Shown here: one piece after another, positions 7,517-15,528 of the stretch
How positions within the stretch are numbered: the stretch's first letter is position 1
How the letters are laid out: the number at the start of each line of letters is the position of its first letter
Source: an uncultured Oscillospiraceae bacterium
GTDB taxonomy: Bacteria; Bacillota; Clostridia; Oscillospirales; Oscillospiraceae
DNA: 53,290 bases
Direction: 5' to 3'
NCBI GenBank assembly: GCA_947626495.1
Contig: CANQSJ010000017.1
Coordinates: 1 to 53,290, forward strand
Notes under the pieces: model-generated
What the model was told of the DNA's origin: nothing
The model's input: only the letters and a program-made list of their open reading frames with translations
Database searches by the model: none
Program-made: the position numbers and the translations under genes

Positions 7517-8290
7517 TCACCGGCGCTGGTTCCGCTTCCAGATCAGCCACAGGCCGTGGGCGATGAGGTGCTCGTCCACGTGGATGTCCTTCCGACGGCA
7601 GTGAGGGATCACCGCCCGGGCCCAGGGGCCGGTGGCGACCACCGCGGCGCGCTGGCCCAGCTCCTCCTCCATGCCCGCCAGCAGCCCGTCCAGCATGGCG
7701 GCGGCGCCGTAGATGATGCCCGAGCGCATGCTCTCGTCGGTGTTGCGGCAGATGATGTGGCCCGGCGCCTTGGGCATCACGTCGTGCAGCAGGGAGGCCC
7801 GGCTGGTGAGGGCGGAGGCGGAGGCCATGATCCCGGGGGCAATGACGCCGCCGATGTAGCAGCCGGAGCCGTCCGTGACGCCCAGGCCGATGGCGGTGTC
7901 CATCTCCACGGTGATCACCGGCAGGGGCCAGGCCGCCTGGGCCGCCACCGCGGCGGCCACGAAATCGCTGCCCAGCTGGGAGGGATCGTCCAGGCGGATG
8001 TTCAGCCCGGTCTTCACCCCGGGGCCCACCACCATGATCTCCCGGCCGGTGAGCTTTTCCAGGCCCCGGCGCAGCTCCGGCGTCAGCTCCGGCACCACCG
8101 AGGACAGGATGCAGCCCTCCAGAGCGGAGCAGTCCACCTTCTGCCGGTCCAGAAGCAGGCCCATCAGCGCGGCGTATTCGTCCGCCGTGCGGCTCTTTAC
8201 CGTCGCCAGATGGCAGGAGAAGAGAATGCCCTCCTCGTCCGCGCCGGCCAGGGTGATGCGGGTATTGGACAGATCGACTGTCAGGATCAT
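7517..8290 (-). CDS. coaX: Type III pantothenate kinase-like protein with altered catalytic motifs
   Basis: 257 residues of the ASKHA fold seen in CoaX, which phosphorylates pantothenate in CoA synthesis. The ATG complementary to 8288-8290 is preceded by AGGAAG at good distance; an upstream GTG at 8299 is less likely. Family features kept: N-terminal D6, S8-N9-T10, GPGVKTGL, GSD109 region, and GGVIAPGI. Features lost: the motif D-x-G-N-T reads DLSNT, and the usual D-x-G-T-A-T-T phosphate-binding motif reads E129-M-D-T-A-I-G135. It may be a changed or inactive paralogue, or a clade with unusual residues. It stands alone, convergent with the lipoprotein. Confidence 0.7.
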   Translation of the reverse strand: MILTVDLSNTRITLAGADEEGILFSCHLATVKSRTADEYAALMGLLLDRQKVDCSALEGCILSSVVPELTPELRRGLEKLTGREIMVVGPGVKTGLNIRLDDPSQLGSDFVAAAVAAQAAWPLPVITVEMDTAIGLGVTDGSGCYIGGVIAPGIMASASALTSRASLLHDVMPKAPGHIICRNTDESMRSGIIYGAAAMLDGLLAGMEEELGQRAAVVATGPWARAVIPHCRRKDIHVDEHLIAHGLWLIWKRNQRR

Positions 8291-8337
8291 TCGTATCACT
8301 TCCTATGGGCCAAGCATACCAAATAATCGGGCCGCTG

Positions 8338-9837
8338 TCAAAAGATTCTTATCCGTCCCCGCAGCGCCAGACAGTATGCGCCCAGGCCCAGCCCTATGCT
8401 GACCGCCAGGGACAGGGGGCTCTCCGCCGCGCCGGTGAGCCGGCCCGCGAGAAGAGCCGTCCCCGCCGCCAGCGCCGCGGCCAGCGCCACCGCGCCGATC
8501 CGCCTCCACCGGACCCGGAAGCCGGAGACCCTCCACAGCCGGCCGATGCTCAGGGTGAAGTTGAACGCCTCCGTGAAGCAGATCACGCCGATGTAGGCGG
8601 CCAGGCCCCACCGGGGCAGGGCCAGCCATACCAGCAGCGCGGAAAGCCCCACATCCGCGATGTTCACGTACATGCAGAACATCATCTCGCCCAGGCCCTT
8701 CAGACAACCGTCCGCGGCGGTGTCCATGTACATCACCGGCACGATCAGCGCGAACAGCCGGATGTACCGGCCCGCCTCCTCCGAGCCGTACAGCGCCAGA
8801 CCGAGGCCGTCGCCCAGCGCCAGCAGCAGCGCCGCCGTCACTGCCGAGAAGGCCAGACTCTTTTCCAGCACCTCCTCCGTGGTGCGGCGGATGGCGCCGA
8901 CCCGGCCCTGGATCTGCTTTTCCGTCAGCTTCGGCACGATCAGCTCGGCCACCGCCAGCATCAGGCAGGAGGGAAACAGCACCACCGGCAGGGCCATGCC
9001 CTGGATGACGCCGTATCCCGCCAAGGCGGCCTCCGCCGCCAGACCCGAGGCGCGCAGACCCCGGGGCACCAGCAGATGCTGCAGCGTGGACAGACCGCTC
9101 CGGCCGTAGGAGGCCGCCGCCAGGGGCAGGGCAATGCGCAGCATCCGCCCGGTCATGCCCGGGCGCGCCGGGGCGTCCGGCCGGCGGAGAATGCCGTGTC
9201 GGCGCCGGTCAAGGAGAAAGGCGCCACCCAGCGCCGCCGTGCCGAGAAGTTCCCCCGCGAGGGCGCCGGCGGTGATGCGCATGACCGCCTGCTCCAGATT
9301 CCCGGCAGGGCTGGCGAGCAGCAGCGGCGCCGTCACGGACATGGTCACCAGTTGCTGGCATACCGATACGGCCACGCTTTTCCACACCCGCCCCACGGCG
9401 GTGAAGTAGCCGTGCATCACCGCGCACAGCCCCTCCAGGGGCATGGTCAGGGCCAAGAGCATCAGCGGCCGGACCGTGCGGGCGTCCTCCAGCCAGAGAA
9501 ACCCCAGCGGCCGGGCGCACGCGAGCAGAATGGACCCGGCGGCCAGACCGAAGCAAAGCCCGTAGAGCAGACATCCGTTCAGCGCCTGGGCCGCCCCCTG
9601 GGGCCGGTCCACCCCCGTCTCCTCCGCCACGAGGCGCGTGACGGCGTAGCGGCTGCCGCTGACGGCCACCGTCAGCGCCAGGCTGTTGACGCTCATCACC
9701 AGCTGAAACAGGCCCGTGCCCGCCTCGCCGATGCGGCTGACGAGCCATATCTGCCACACCATGCCCACCAGACGCATGGCCAGGCCCGAGACGGTGAGCA
9801 GGGCGGTATTGAAGGCGAGAGTCCTGTCCCGAAGCAA
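8338..9837 (-). CDS. spoVB: SpoVB-family polysaccharide/lipid flippase (stage V sporulation protein B-like)
   Basis: 499-residue membrane protein of the MOP (MurJ/Wzx/SpoVB) superfamily with roughly 14 hydrophobic segments; these move lipid-linked sugars such as lipid II across the membrane and SpoVB serves spore cortex synthesis. Family-like stretches are RLVGMVWQIWLVSRIGEAGTGLFQL, seen here as the first two segments, MPLEGLCAVMHGYFTAVGR in the middle, and VPKLTEKQIQG after. Start: the only codon with a proper ribosome site is the TTG at 9837-9835, with AGGGAGGG six bases upstream; this gives the usual family length. A longer frame to 10335 would run through ispD on the other strand and is rejected. 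The gene is divergent from ispD. Confidence 0.85.
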   Translation of the reverse strand: MLRDRTLAFNTALLTVSGLAMRLVGMVWQIWLVSRIGEAGTGLFQLVMSVNSLALTVAVSGSRYAVTRLVAEETGVDRPQGAAQALNGCLLYGLCFGLAAGSILLACARPLGFLWLEDARTVRPLMLLALTMPLEGLCAVMHGYFTAVGRVWKSVAVSVCQQLVTMSVTAPLLLASPAGNLEQAVMRITAGALAGELLGTAALGGAFLLDRRRHGILRRPDAPARPGMTGRMLRIALPLAAASYGRSGLSTLQHLLVPRGLRASGLAAEAALAGYGVIQGMALPVVLFPSCLMLAVAELIVPKLTEKQIQGRVGAIRRTTEEVLEKSLAFSAVTAALLLALGDGLGLALYGSEEAGRYIRLFALIVPVMYMDTAADGCLKGLGEMMFCMYVNIADVGLSALLVWLALPRWGLAAYIGVICFTEAFNFTLSIGRLWRVSGFRVRWRRIGAVALAAALAAGTALLAGRLTGAAESPLSLAVSIGLGLGAYCLALRGRIRIF

Positions 9838-9855
9838 GAAAAGCCCTCCCTGTAC

Positions 9856-9884
9856 TTGCGTAAAATGTCCCGAACGGGTATAAT
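9856..9884 (+). promoter_or_regulatory. Sigma-A-type promoter for ispD-ispF
   Basis: TTGCGT at 9856-9861, 17-base spacer, TATAAT at 9879-9884; 41 bases before the ispD start. It lies just outside the divergent spoVB-like start. Confidence 0.7.
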
Positions 9885-9924
9885 CACTATATGGGACAAA
9901 ACCGTCCGATATGAGGAGGCCGAT

Positions 9925-10647
9925 ATGGGCGCGATGGCGGACAAACTGAAGACGCAGCGGCTGCCATACGCCGCGGCGGTGATCGTGGCGGCCGGCGCCT
10001 CCAGCCGGTTCGGCGGCGACAAGCTGCTGGAGGATCTGGCCGGGGAGCCGGTGCTGATCCGGGCGCTGCGGCCCTTCCAGGCGCTGGAGGCCATCCGGGA
10101 GATCGTGGTGGTGACCCGGGCGGACCGGACGGAGCAGATCGCCGAATTGTGCCGCCGGAGCGGCATCGGAAAGGTGACGGCGTGCGTGGCGGGCGGCGAT
10201 ACACGGGCGCAGTCCTCGCTGCAGGGCGTGATGAGCCTGTCGCCTCAGGCGGAGCTGGTGGCCGTCCATGACGGGGCCCGCCCGCTGGTGACGGAGAAGA
10301 TCATCCTGGACGCCCTGTGGGCGGCGTACCGCCATACCGCCGCGGCTCCCGCCGTACCTGTGCGGGACACGGTGAAGGTGGCCCGGGAGGGAATGGTGGT
10401 CTCCACGCCGGACCGGACGGAGCTCTTCGCCGTGCAGACGCCCCAGTGCTTCCAGCGGGATATCCTGGCGGCGGCGCTGCAGGATGCGGCGGCGAAGGCC
10501 CCGGAGGTGACCGACGACTGCATGGCGGTGGAGCGCATCGGCGGGCGGGTGGCGCTGTCTGCGGGCAGCGAAGAGAATATCAAGATCACCACGCCGCTGG
10601 ATCTGGAACTGGCGCGGATCATCCTGGAAAGGAGAGAACGGGCATGA
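9925..10647 (+). CDS. ispD: 2-C-methyl-D-erythritol 4-phosphate cytidylyltransferase
   Basis: 240 residues. Adds CMP to methylerythritol 4-phosphate in the MEP isoprenoid pathway. The nucleotidyltransferase motif [12 protein letters not shown] is at residues 22-33, VHDGARPLV near 113, and the C-terminal [12 protein letters not shown] plus [13 protein letters not shown] are family signatures. ATG 9925 follows GAGGAGG at 9913-9918; the much longer frame upstream is antisense to spoVB and not coding. The stop overlaps the ispF start (ATGA), so both are translated from one message and act two steps apart in the same pathway; ispE is not here. Confidence 0.95.
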   Translation: MGAMADKLKTQRLPYAAAVIVAAGASSRFGGDKLLEDLAGEPVLIRALRPFQALEAIREIVVVTRADRTEQIAELCRRSGIGKVTACVAGGDTRAQSSLQGVMSLSPQAELVAVHDGARPLVTEKIILDALWAAYRHTAAAPAVPVRDTVKVAREGMVVSTPDRTELFAVQTPQCFQRDILAAALQDAAAKAPEVTDDCMAVERIGGRVALSAGSEENIKITTPLDLELARIILERRERA

Positions 10648-11111
10648 GGATCGGACACGGATACGACGCCCACCGGCTTGTGGAGGGGCGAAAGCTCGTC
10701 CTGGGCGGGGTGGAGATCCCTTATGAGAAGGGGCTGCTGGGTCACTCGGACGCGGACGTGCTGCTGCACGCCCTGGCGGACGCCATCCTGGGGGCGGCGG
10801 CCCTGGGGGACATCGGAAAGCTCTTTCCGGACAGCGATCCCGCCACGGAGGGCATCGCGAGCCGCCTCATCCTGCGGGCCTGTGTCGAGGCGGCGGGAAA
10901 GGCGGGTTATACCGTGGGAAACTGCGACGTGACCGTCATCGCCCAGCGGCCGAAGCTGGCGCCCTACATCGACGCGATGCGCGCCAACATCGCCGCCGAT
11001 CTGGGGGTAGCGCCGGACGCGGTCAGCGTGAAGGCCACCACCGAGGAGCGCATGGGTTTCACCGGCGCCGAGGAGGGCATCAGCGCCCACGCGGTGGTGC
11101 TGCTTCTCTGA
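10644..11111 (+). CDS. ispF: 2-C-methyl-D-erythritol 2,4-cyclodiphosphate synthase
   Basis: 155 residues, typical length. Cyclises CDP-methylerythritol phosphate in the MEP pathway as a trimer with one zinc per site. The metal ligands D8 and H10 are in [11 protein letters not shown], the third in the conserved [14 protein letters not shown] segment; the C-terminal [17 protein letters not shown] is a strong signature. The start ATG overlaps the ispD stop by four bases. Confidence 0.96.
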   Translation: MRIGHGYDAHRLVEGRKLVLGGVEIPYEKGLLGHSDADVLLHALADAILGAAALGDIGKLFPDSDPATEGIASRLILRACVEAAGKAGYTVGNCDVTVIAQRPKLAPYIDAMRANIAADLGVAPDAVSVKATTEERMGFTGAEEGISAHAVVLLL

Positions 11112-11125
11112 GGGACCAAACGATC

Positions 11126-11166
11126 TCCCTCCCGCATACAATGGCCTGTGACCATTGCGGGAGGGA
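11126..11166 (+). promoter_or_regulatory. Hairpin that pairs with the ribosome site of the DUF3343 gene
   Basis: An 11-bp perfect stem 11126-11136/11156-11166 whose right arm contains GGGAGGG, the ribosome site of the GTG start at 11173. An inner AATGG/CCATT pairing can extend it. It could end ispF transcription poorly (only a short T-run follows) or hold back translation of the next gene. Confidence 0.5.
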
Positions 11167-11172
11167 ATTTTC

Positions 11173-11421
11173 GTGCAATATCTTCTGACTTACCGAAGCC
11201 TGACTTATGCGCAGCGGGCGGCACGGGTGCTGGAGCGGGCGGGGGTGACGGGGGCGCTGTCCAAGGTGCCCAAGGACGCCTCCGCCCGGGGCTGCGCCTA
11301 CTGCGTGGCGGTGCCGGCCCGCCACCGGGACCGGGCGCTGGCGGTGCTGACCGGGGCGGGGCTGGCCCCGGAGCGGGTGCTGCTGCGCCGGCCGGACGGG
11401 AGCTGGGAGGCGGCGGAATGA
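11173..11421 (+). CDS. DUF3343 protein, putative Se/S carrier-like
   Basis: 82 residues starting VQYLLTYRSLTYAQRAARVL, containing a conserved-looking GCAYCVAV segment near residue 40. This matches small DUF3343 (Se/S carrier protein-like) proteins, which are often encoded next to cysteine desulfurases or YedF/SirA-like sulfur carriers. GTG 11173 has GGGAGGG seven bases upstream. The stop overlaps the next gene's start (ATGA), so it is co-translated with the desulfurase-like enzyme; a sulfur or selenium relay is inferred from that, not shown. Confidence 0.75.
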   Translation: MQYLLTYRSLTYAQRAARVLERAGVTGALSKVPKDASARGCAYCVAVPARHRDRALAVLTGAGLAPERVLLRRPDGSWEAAE

Positions 11422-12539
11422 TCTATCTGGACAGCGCGGCCACCAGTCTGCAGAAGCCGGCGGCGGTGGCTTATGCCGCGGCGGAGGCCATCCGGACCAT
11501 GGCCAGTCCCGGCAGGGGGGCATACGAGAGCGCCATGCTGGCGGCGGACACGGTGCTGGACTGCCGTCTGGCGCTGGCGGACCTGTTCTGCGTGCGCGAC
11601 CCGGCCCGGGTGGCTCTCACCTCCAGCGCCACCCACGGACTGAACATTGCCATCCGCTCGCTGGTCCGGCCGGGGGACCGAGTGGTGATCTCCGGATACG
11701 AACACAACGCCGTGTGGCGGCCGCTGCACGCCCTGGGCGCGCAGATCGACGTGGCGGCCTCGCCGCTGTTTCGGCCGGAGGAGGCGGTGGAGGCCTTTCG
11801 GCAGCGGCTGCCCGGGGCGAAGGCCGCCGTGTGCACCCAGGTATCCAACGTGTTCGGCTGCATCCTGCCGGTGGAGCGGATTGCCGCCCTGTGCCGGGAG
11901 GAGGGGGTGCCGCTCATCATAGACGCGTCCCAGGGCGCGGGCTGTCTGGGATTGGACTTCGACGGGCTGGGCTGCGCCTTCGCCGCCATGCCGGGCCACA
12001 AGGGACTGCTTGGGCCCCAGGGCACGGGGGTACTCCTGTGCGGGGAGATACTGCCGGAGCCCGTGCTGATGGGCGGTACCGGTTCCATGAGCGCCGAGGC
12101 GGATATGCCGCCGTTCCTGCCGGACCGGCTGGAGGCGGGGACCCACAATGTGCCCGGGGCGGCGGGACTGCTGGCGGGCGTGAAGTGGCTGGCGAGGCGG
12201 ACGGTGCCGGCGGTGCTGGACCATGAGCGGGAGCTGCTGGCGGCGTTCTCCGGGCGGTTGGAGGGCTGTGGGAGCATAGACCTGTATCTGGCCCCGGACC
12301 CGGCCTGTCAGACAGGGGTGCTGTCCGCAGTGTTCCGGGATCTGGACTGCGAGACGGCGGCGGCCCGGCTGGGGGAGCGGGGCGTGGCCGTGCGGGCGGG
12401 GCTGCACTGTGCGCCCCTGGCCCACCGGACAGCGGGCACCTTCCACACCGGCACGGTACGTTTCAGTTTCTCGCCCTTCAACACCTTGGCTCAGGTCCTG
12501 GAGGCGGCGGATATCGCCCTTGCCGTGGCGAAGACGTGA
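11418..12539 (+). CDS. Cysteine desulfurase-like class V aminotransferase
   Basis: 373 residues of the NifS/CsdA PLP-enzyme family, which take sulfur from cysteine onto an active-site cysteine. Visible features: N-terminal MIYLDSAATSLQKP, SATHGLNIAI for PLP phosphate contact, the Schiff-base lysine K195 in MPGHKGLLGPQGTG, EAGTHNVPG, and C331 in GLHCAPLAH as probable sulfur acceptor. The RAGLHCAPLAHRT ending is typical of the group encoded beside DUF3343, as here (4-base overlap). Exact substrate (Cys, selenocysteine) and recipient are unknown. Confidence 0.85.
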   Translation: MIYLDSAATSLQKPAAVAYAAAEAIRTMASPGRGAYESAMLAADTVLDCRLALADLFCVRDPARVALTSSATHGLNIAIRSLVRPGDRVVISGYEHNAVWRPLHALGAQIDVAASPLFRPEEAVEAFRQRLPGAKAAVCTQVSNVFGCILPVERIAALCREEGVPLIIDASQGAGCLGLDFDGLGCAFAAMPGHKGLLGPQGTGVLLCGEILPEPVLMGGTGSMSAEADMPPFLPDRLEAGTHNVPGAAGLLAGVKWLARRTVPAVLDHERELLAAFSGRLEGCGSIDLYLAPDPACQTGVLSAVFRDLDCETAAARLGERGVAVRAGLHCAPLAHRTAGTFHTGTVRFSFSPFNTLAQVLEAADIALAVAKT

Positions 12540-12561
12540 CTGTCTGTCCGGGCGGGCCCGA

Positions 12562-12590
12562 TTGACAGAGAGAGGGAAACCGTCTATAAT
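12562..12590 (+). promoter_or_regulatory. Consensus sigma-A promoter for the GH13 gene
   Basis: TTGACA at 12562-12567, 17-base spacer, TATAAT at 12585-12590: a perfect match in both boxes. Expected start of transcription near 12597. Confidence 0.85.
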
Positions 12591-12596
12591 GGCCTC

Positions 12597-12639
12597 GGGA
12601 TCGTCCTTGGCGCCCTGTCAGGGACGGTCCTTCATTTTT
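12597..12639 (+). promoter_or_regulatory. 5'-terminal hairpin with T-run ahead of the GH13 gene
   Basis: GGATCGTCC at 12598-12606 pairs with GGACGGTCC at 12622-12630 (one G-T wobble), followed by TTCATTTTT. It would sit at the very 5' end of the message, four bases before the ribosome site. It may attenuate transcription or protect the message. Confidence 0.4.
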
Positions 12640-12655
12640 GAAGGGAGGCGCGGCG

Positions 12656-14563
12656 ATGATCCCCTGGCAGGAGAGCGTGTATTCCGACGGCACGGCGCAG
12701 TTCGTCAGCGATCCGTCCCCGGCGGTGGGCCGGACCGTGACCGTGCGGCTGCGGCTGTATGAGGACGCGCCGGTCCGGGCGGTGCGGCTGCGGTATCTGC
12801 GCAACGGGATGGAGCAGACGGTACCCGCCCGCCGGGTCGGGACACAGCGGGGCCTGGTCTGGTATGAGGCCGCCATGCCCGTCACCGAAAACCGGATGCG
12901 GTACCGCTTTTATCTGCTGATGGAGGACGGGCTGTATTTCTATAACCAAGGGGGACTGAGCCGGTGCATGCCGGACGGCGCCCAGGACTTCGCACTGCTG
13001 GCGGATTATACCCAGCCGGCCTGGGTAAAGGACGCGGTGTTCTATCAGATCTTTCCCGATCGGTTCTATAACGGCGACCCCTCCAACGACGTGCGCCCGG
13101 GGGAGTACGCCCAGAACGGCCACCCGGCCATCCGCATGAAGCGATGGACGGACCGGCCGCTGGCATATAGGCGGGGCTTTTGTCTGGACTTTTTCGGCGG
13201 AGATCTGGAGGGGATCCGGCAGAAGATCCCCTACATGAAGGATCTGGGTGTCACGGCGCTGTACATAAACCCCATCTTCCGGGCGCCGTCCACCCACAAG
13301 TACGACTGCGTGGACTATTTCCATGTGGACCCCCATTTCGGCGGGGACGAGGCCCTGGCGGCGCTGAGCCGTCAGCTGCACGAAAACGGCATGCGGCTCA
13401 TCCTGGACATCTCCATCAACCATACCGGCGCCAACCATCGCTGGTTCAACCGGGACGGGATGTTCTTTCCCATCTCCCAGGGAGCCTATCACGACCCGGC
13501 CTGTCCGGAGCGGGGCTATTACTTCTTCGGCCCGGACAACCGCTATCACGGCTGGTGCGGCAACGACAACCTGCCCACCCTGAAATTCACCTCCCAGGCC
13601 CTGCGGGACAAGATCTACCGGGCGCCGGATTCGGTGCTGAAGAAGTGGCTGAAGCCTCCGTATTCCATCGACGGGTGGCGGTTCGACGTGGCGGACACCT
13701 TCGCCCGCAACGACGAGGTGCAGCTGTCCCACGCGCTCTGGCCGGAGATCCGCCGCAGCATCCGCTCGGAGAATCCCCAGGCGTATATCCTGGCGGAGGA
13801 CTGGGAGGAGTGCGCCGAGTATCTGCAGGGGGATGAGTGGGACTCGCCCATGAATTATTACGGCTGCGGCCGGCCCATCCGGCAGTTTTTGGGCCAGCCG
13901 GACCTGTTCCTGGGCCGGGACCGGCAGCTGCGGGAGGCGTCCCGGGGGATGCGGGCGGAGGATCTGGCCCGGCGGGTCGTCCAGCATCTGGCGAAGCTGC
14001 CCTATGTGATCCAGGAAAACCAGTTCAACCTCTTCGACAGCCATGACGCCAGCCGGCTGCACAACGACCCGGGCATTTCTCCCATGGCCTGGCGGGGGGC
14101 GGTGTATTTCCAGTTCATCCTCCCCGGCGCGGCCAGCATCTACTACGGCGACGAGGCCGCCATCGGCGGGACGCTGGGCTCCAACGAGGGCTGCCGCTAT
14201 CCCATGCCCTGGGACAGCGGTTTCGAGAGCGGGGATGCCTACCGGGTCTACCGCACCATGGCCCGGCTGAAGGCGGCGCATCCGGCGCTGTCCCGCGGGG
14301 GGATGCAGATTCTCTACGCCCAGGGGGACGTGATCGCCCTGGCCCGATCCGACGGGGAGGAGGCCTTCGCGGCGGTGATCTCCGTGTCGGAGCGGACGGA
14401 GCGGGTCCGTTTGCCGCTGGGCATCCTGGGGGCGGCCGGCCTGGAGGGGACCGATGTGCTGGGCGAGCCGCTGGATTGGCGGCCCCTGGACCAGCGGGCC
14501 GTGGAGCTGACCGTTCCGCCGGGTACAAGCTACTTTGCCCGGTGCGTGATGAAGAAAAAGTAA
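12656..14563 (+). CDS. GH13 alpha-glucan hydrolase (neopullulanase/cyclomaltodextrinase type)
   Basis: 635 residues. Residues about 1-120 look like the N-terminal CBM34-type beta domain of neopullulanases; then comes the GH13 barrel, beginning VFYQIFPDRFYNGD. Catalytic residues are in place: nucleophile D344 in GWRFDVAD, acid/base E381 in ILAEDWEE, and D464 in FDSHDASR; LILDISINHTG is conserved region I. A beta-sandwich domain ends the protein. It has no signal peptide, so it should act on maltodextrins or cyclodextrins in the cytoplasm. ATG 12656 is chosen with GGGAGG upstream. It has its own consensus promoter and terminator, so a single-gene unit. Confidence 0.88.
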   Translation: MIPWQESVYSDGTAQFVSDPSPAVGRTVTVRLRLYEDAPVRAVRLRYLRNGMEQTVPARRVGTQRGLVWYEAAMPVTENRMRYRFYLLMEDGLYFYNQGGLSRCMPDGAQDFALLADYTQPAWVKDAVFYQIFPDRFYNGDPSNDVRPGEYAQNGHPAIRMKRWTDRPLAYRRGFCLDFFGGDLEGIRQKIPYMKDLGVTALYINPIFRAPSTHKYDCVDYFHVDPHFGGDEALAALSRQLHENGMRLILDISINHTGANHRWFNRDGMFFPISQGAYHDPACPERGYYFFGPDNRYHGWCGNDNLPTLKFTSQALRDKIYRAPDSVLKKWLKPPYSIDGWRFDVADTFARNDEVQLSHALWPEIRRSIRSENPQAYILAEDWEECAEYLQGDEWDSPMNYYGCGRPIRQFLGQPDLFLGRDRQLREASRGMRAEDLARRVVQHLAKLPYVIQENQFNLFDSHDASRLHNDPGISPMAWRGAVYFQFILPGAASIYYGDEAAIGGTLGSNEGCRYPMPWDSGFESGDAYRVYRTMARLKAAHPALSRGGMQILYAQGDVIALARSDGEEAFAAVISVSERTERVRLPLGILGAAGLEGTDVLGEPLDWRPLDQRAVELTVPPGTSYFARCVMKKK

Positions 14564-14569
14564 ACGAGG

Positions 14570-14602
14570 GACCGCCCCGACGGCTCAGCCGTCGGGGCGG
14601 TC
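14570..14602 (+). terminator. Strong hairpin between the convergent GH13 and S51 genes
   Basis: Perfect 15-bp stem starting GACCGCCCCGACGGC with loop TCA. The T-run is poor (TCGGTCATTT), but position after the stop and symmetry suggest termination for both genes. Confidence 0.65.
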
Positions 14603-14616
14603 GGTCATTTGTGGTT

Positions 14617-15339
14617 TCAGTCGTCCAGGGAGAGGACGTCCTCATCCTCGGAGATCTTCTCCATCTGGCCGTCATGGATGAGCCACGCCTCGCCGCGCAG
14701 CTGTTCCCGGCCGTCCCGGGACAGCACATAGCTGCCGTCCGGCAGCACGAGGAAGGCATGGCCCTCGCTGTCCGGGATGGCGATGTCCTCGAACAGGTCC
14801 AGTCCGTCCAGCTCCGTGCCGGCCACGGTGTTGTAATGGGGGATGATGTTTACGTCCGTCAGGCCCAGGCCTGGCAGAAAGCGCTCATAATCCGGGTCAA
14901 TGGCCTCGCCCTCCAGCTCCGGGTGGGAGTAGACGACATCCGCGCAGTTCATGCTCCCGGCGCTGATGCCCATGAGCGCGCCGTCGTAGCTTTGCAGCAG
15001 CTCCCGCAGGCCGATCTGCTGGAAAAAGGCGTTCTGGGTGGGCACGTGGCCGCCCGCGAGGATGATGAGCTGGGCGTTTGCGACGAGGTCGGGTGCGTCC
15101 TCGGCGTTGCGGCCGTCCAGCACGTCAAAGTCGGAGAAGGCGAACCCCGCCCGTTCCAGGGCCTCGCCTTGCTCGGCGGCGATGGTATCCGTGATCTCCC
15201 AGCTGTCCGGATCGGAGCAGATATACAGCCCCCGGCAGGGATACGGCACGGCCAGGTGCAGCTCGTGGAGAAAGCCGTTGGCGCCGCACAGATCCGCCTC
15301 GCCGGGCAAAAAAGGGCTGCTGGTGAAAAAACAGGTCAT
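14617..15339 (-). CDS. Peptidase S51 (dipeptidase E-like, class I GATase fold)
   Basis: 240 residues. The nucleophile is S126 in GISAGSMNC, the S51 signature G-x-S-A-G-S; IILAGGH at 91-98 and IPHYNT, with a histidine, complete the family pattern. Dipeptidase E cleaves Asp-X dipeptides; cyanophycinases belong to the same family, so the substrate is open. The ATG complementary to 15337-15339 follows AAGGAGTG, while a longer frame to 15405 lacks support. A promoter lies on the same strand at 15389-15361. The gene is single, divergent from the big M60 gene. Confidence 0.85.
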   Translation of the reverse strand: MTCFFTSSPFLPGEADLCGANGFLHELHLAVPYPCRGLYICSDPDSWEITDTIAAEQGEALERAGFAFSDFDVLDGRNAEDAPDLVANAQLIILAGGHVPTQNAFFQQIGLRELLQSYDGALMGISAGSMNCADVVYSHPELEGEAIDPDYERFLPGLGLTDVNIIPHYNTVAGTELDGLDLFEDIAIPDSEGHAFLVLPDGSYVLSRDGREQLRGEAWLIHDGQMEKISEDEDVLSLDD

Positions 15340-15360
15340 TTTCAACACTCCTTTGCGGAG

Positions 15361-15389
15361 AGTATAACATTTCATCCCGGCGAGCGCAA
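15361..15389 (-). promoter_or_regulatory. Sigma-A-type promoter for the S51 peptidase gene
   Basis: On the minus strand: TTGCGC at 15389-15384, 17-base spacer, TATACT at 15366-15361. Confidence 0.65.
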
Positions 15390-15451
15390 CCGGCATCATC
15401 GCCAAGAAACGGCCGGAAATGAAAATTTTCCCGGATTACGTAACAAAACTA

Positions 15452-15480
15452 TTGATTCATTATGGTAAACCTGTTAAAAT
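15452..15480 (+). promoter_or_regulatory. Sigma-A-type promoter for the M60 protease operon
   Basis: TTGATT at 15452-15457, 17-base spacer, TAAAAT at 15475-15480; 48 bases before the start codon. Confidence 0.65.
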
Positions 15481-15528
15481 GAACCGGAATATGACCCGTT
15501 TCGACGGGGCATGGAACGAGGTGCAGCC

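Noticed and set aside
8305-9924. Long plus-strand frame joined in front of ispD
   Set aside because: It is antisense to the spoVB-like gene; ispD has its own promoter, ribosome site and family N-terminus at 9925.
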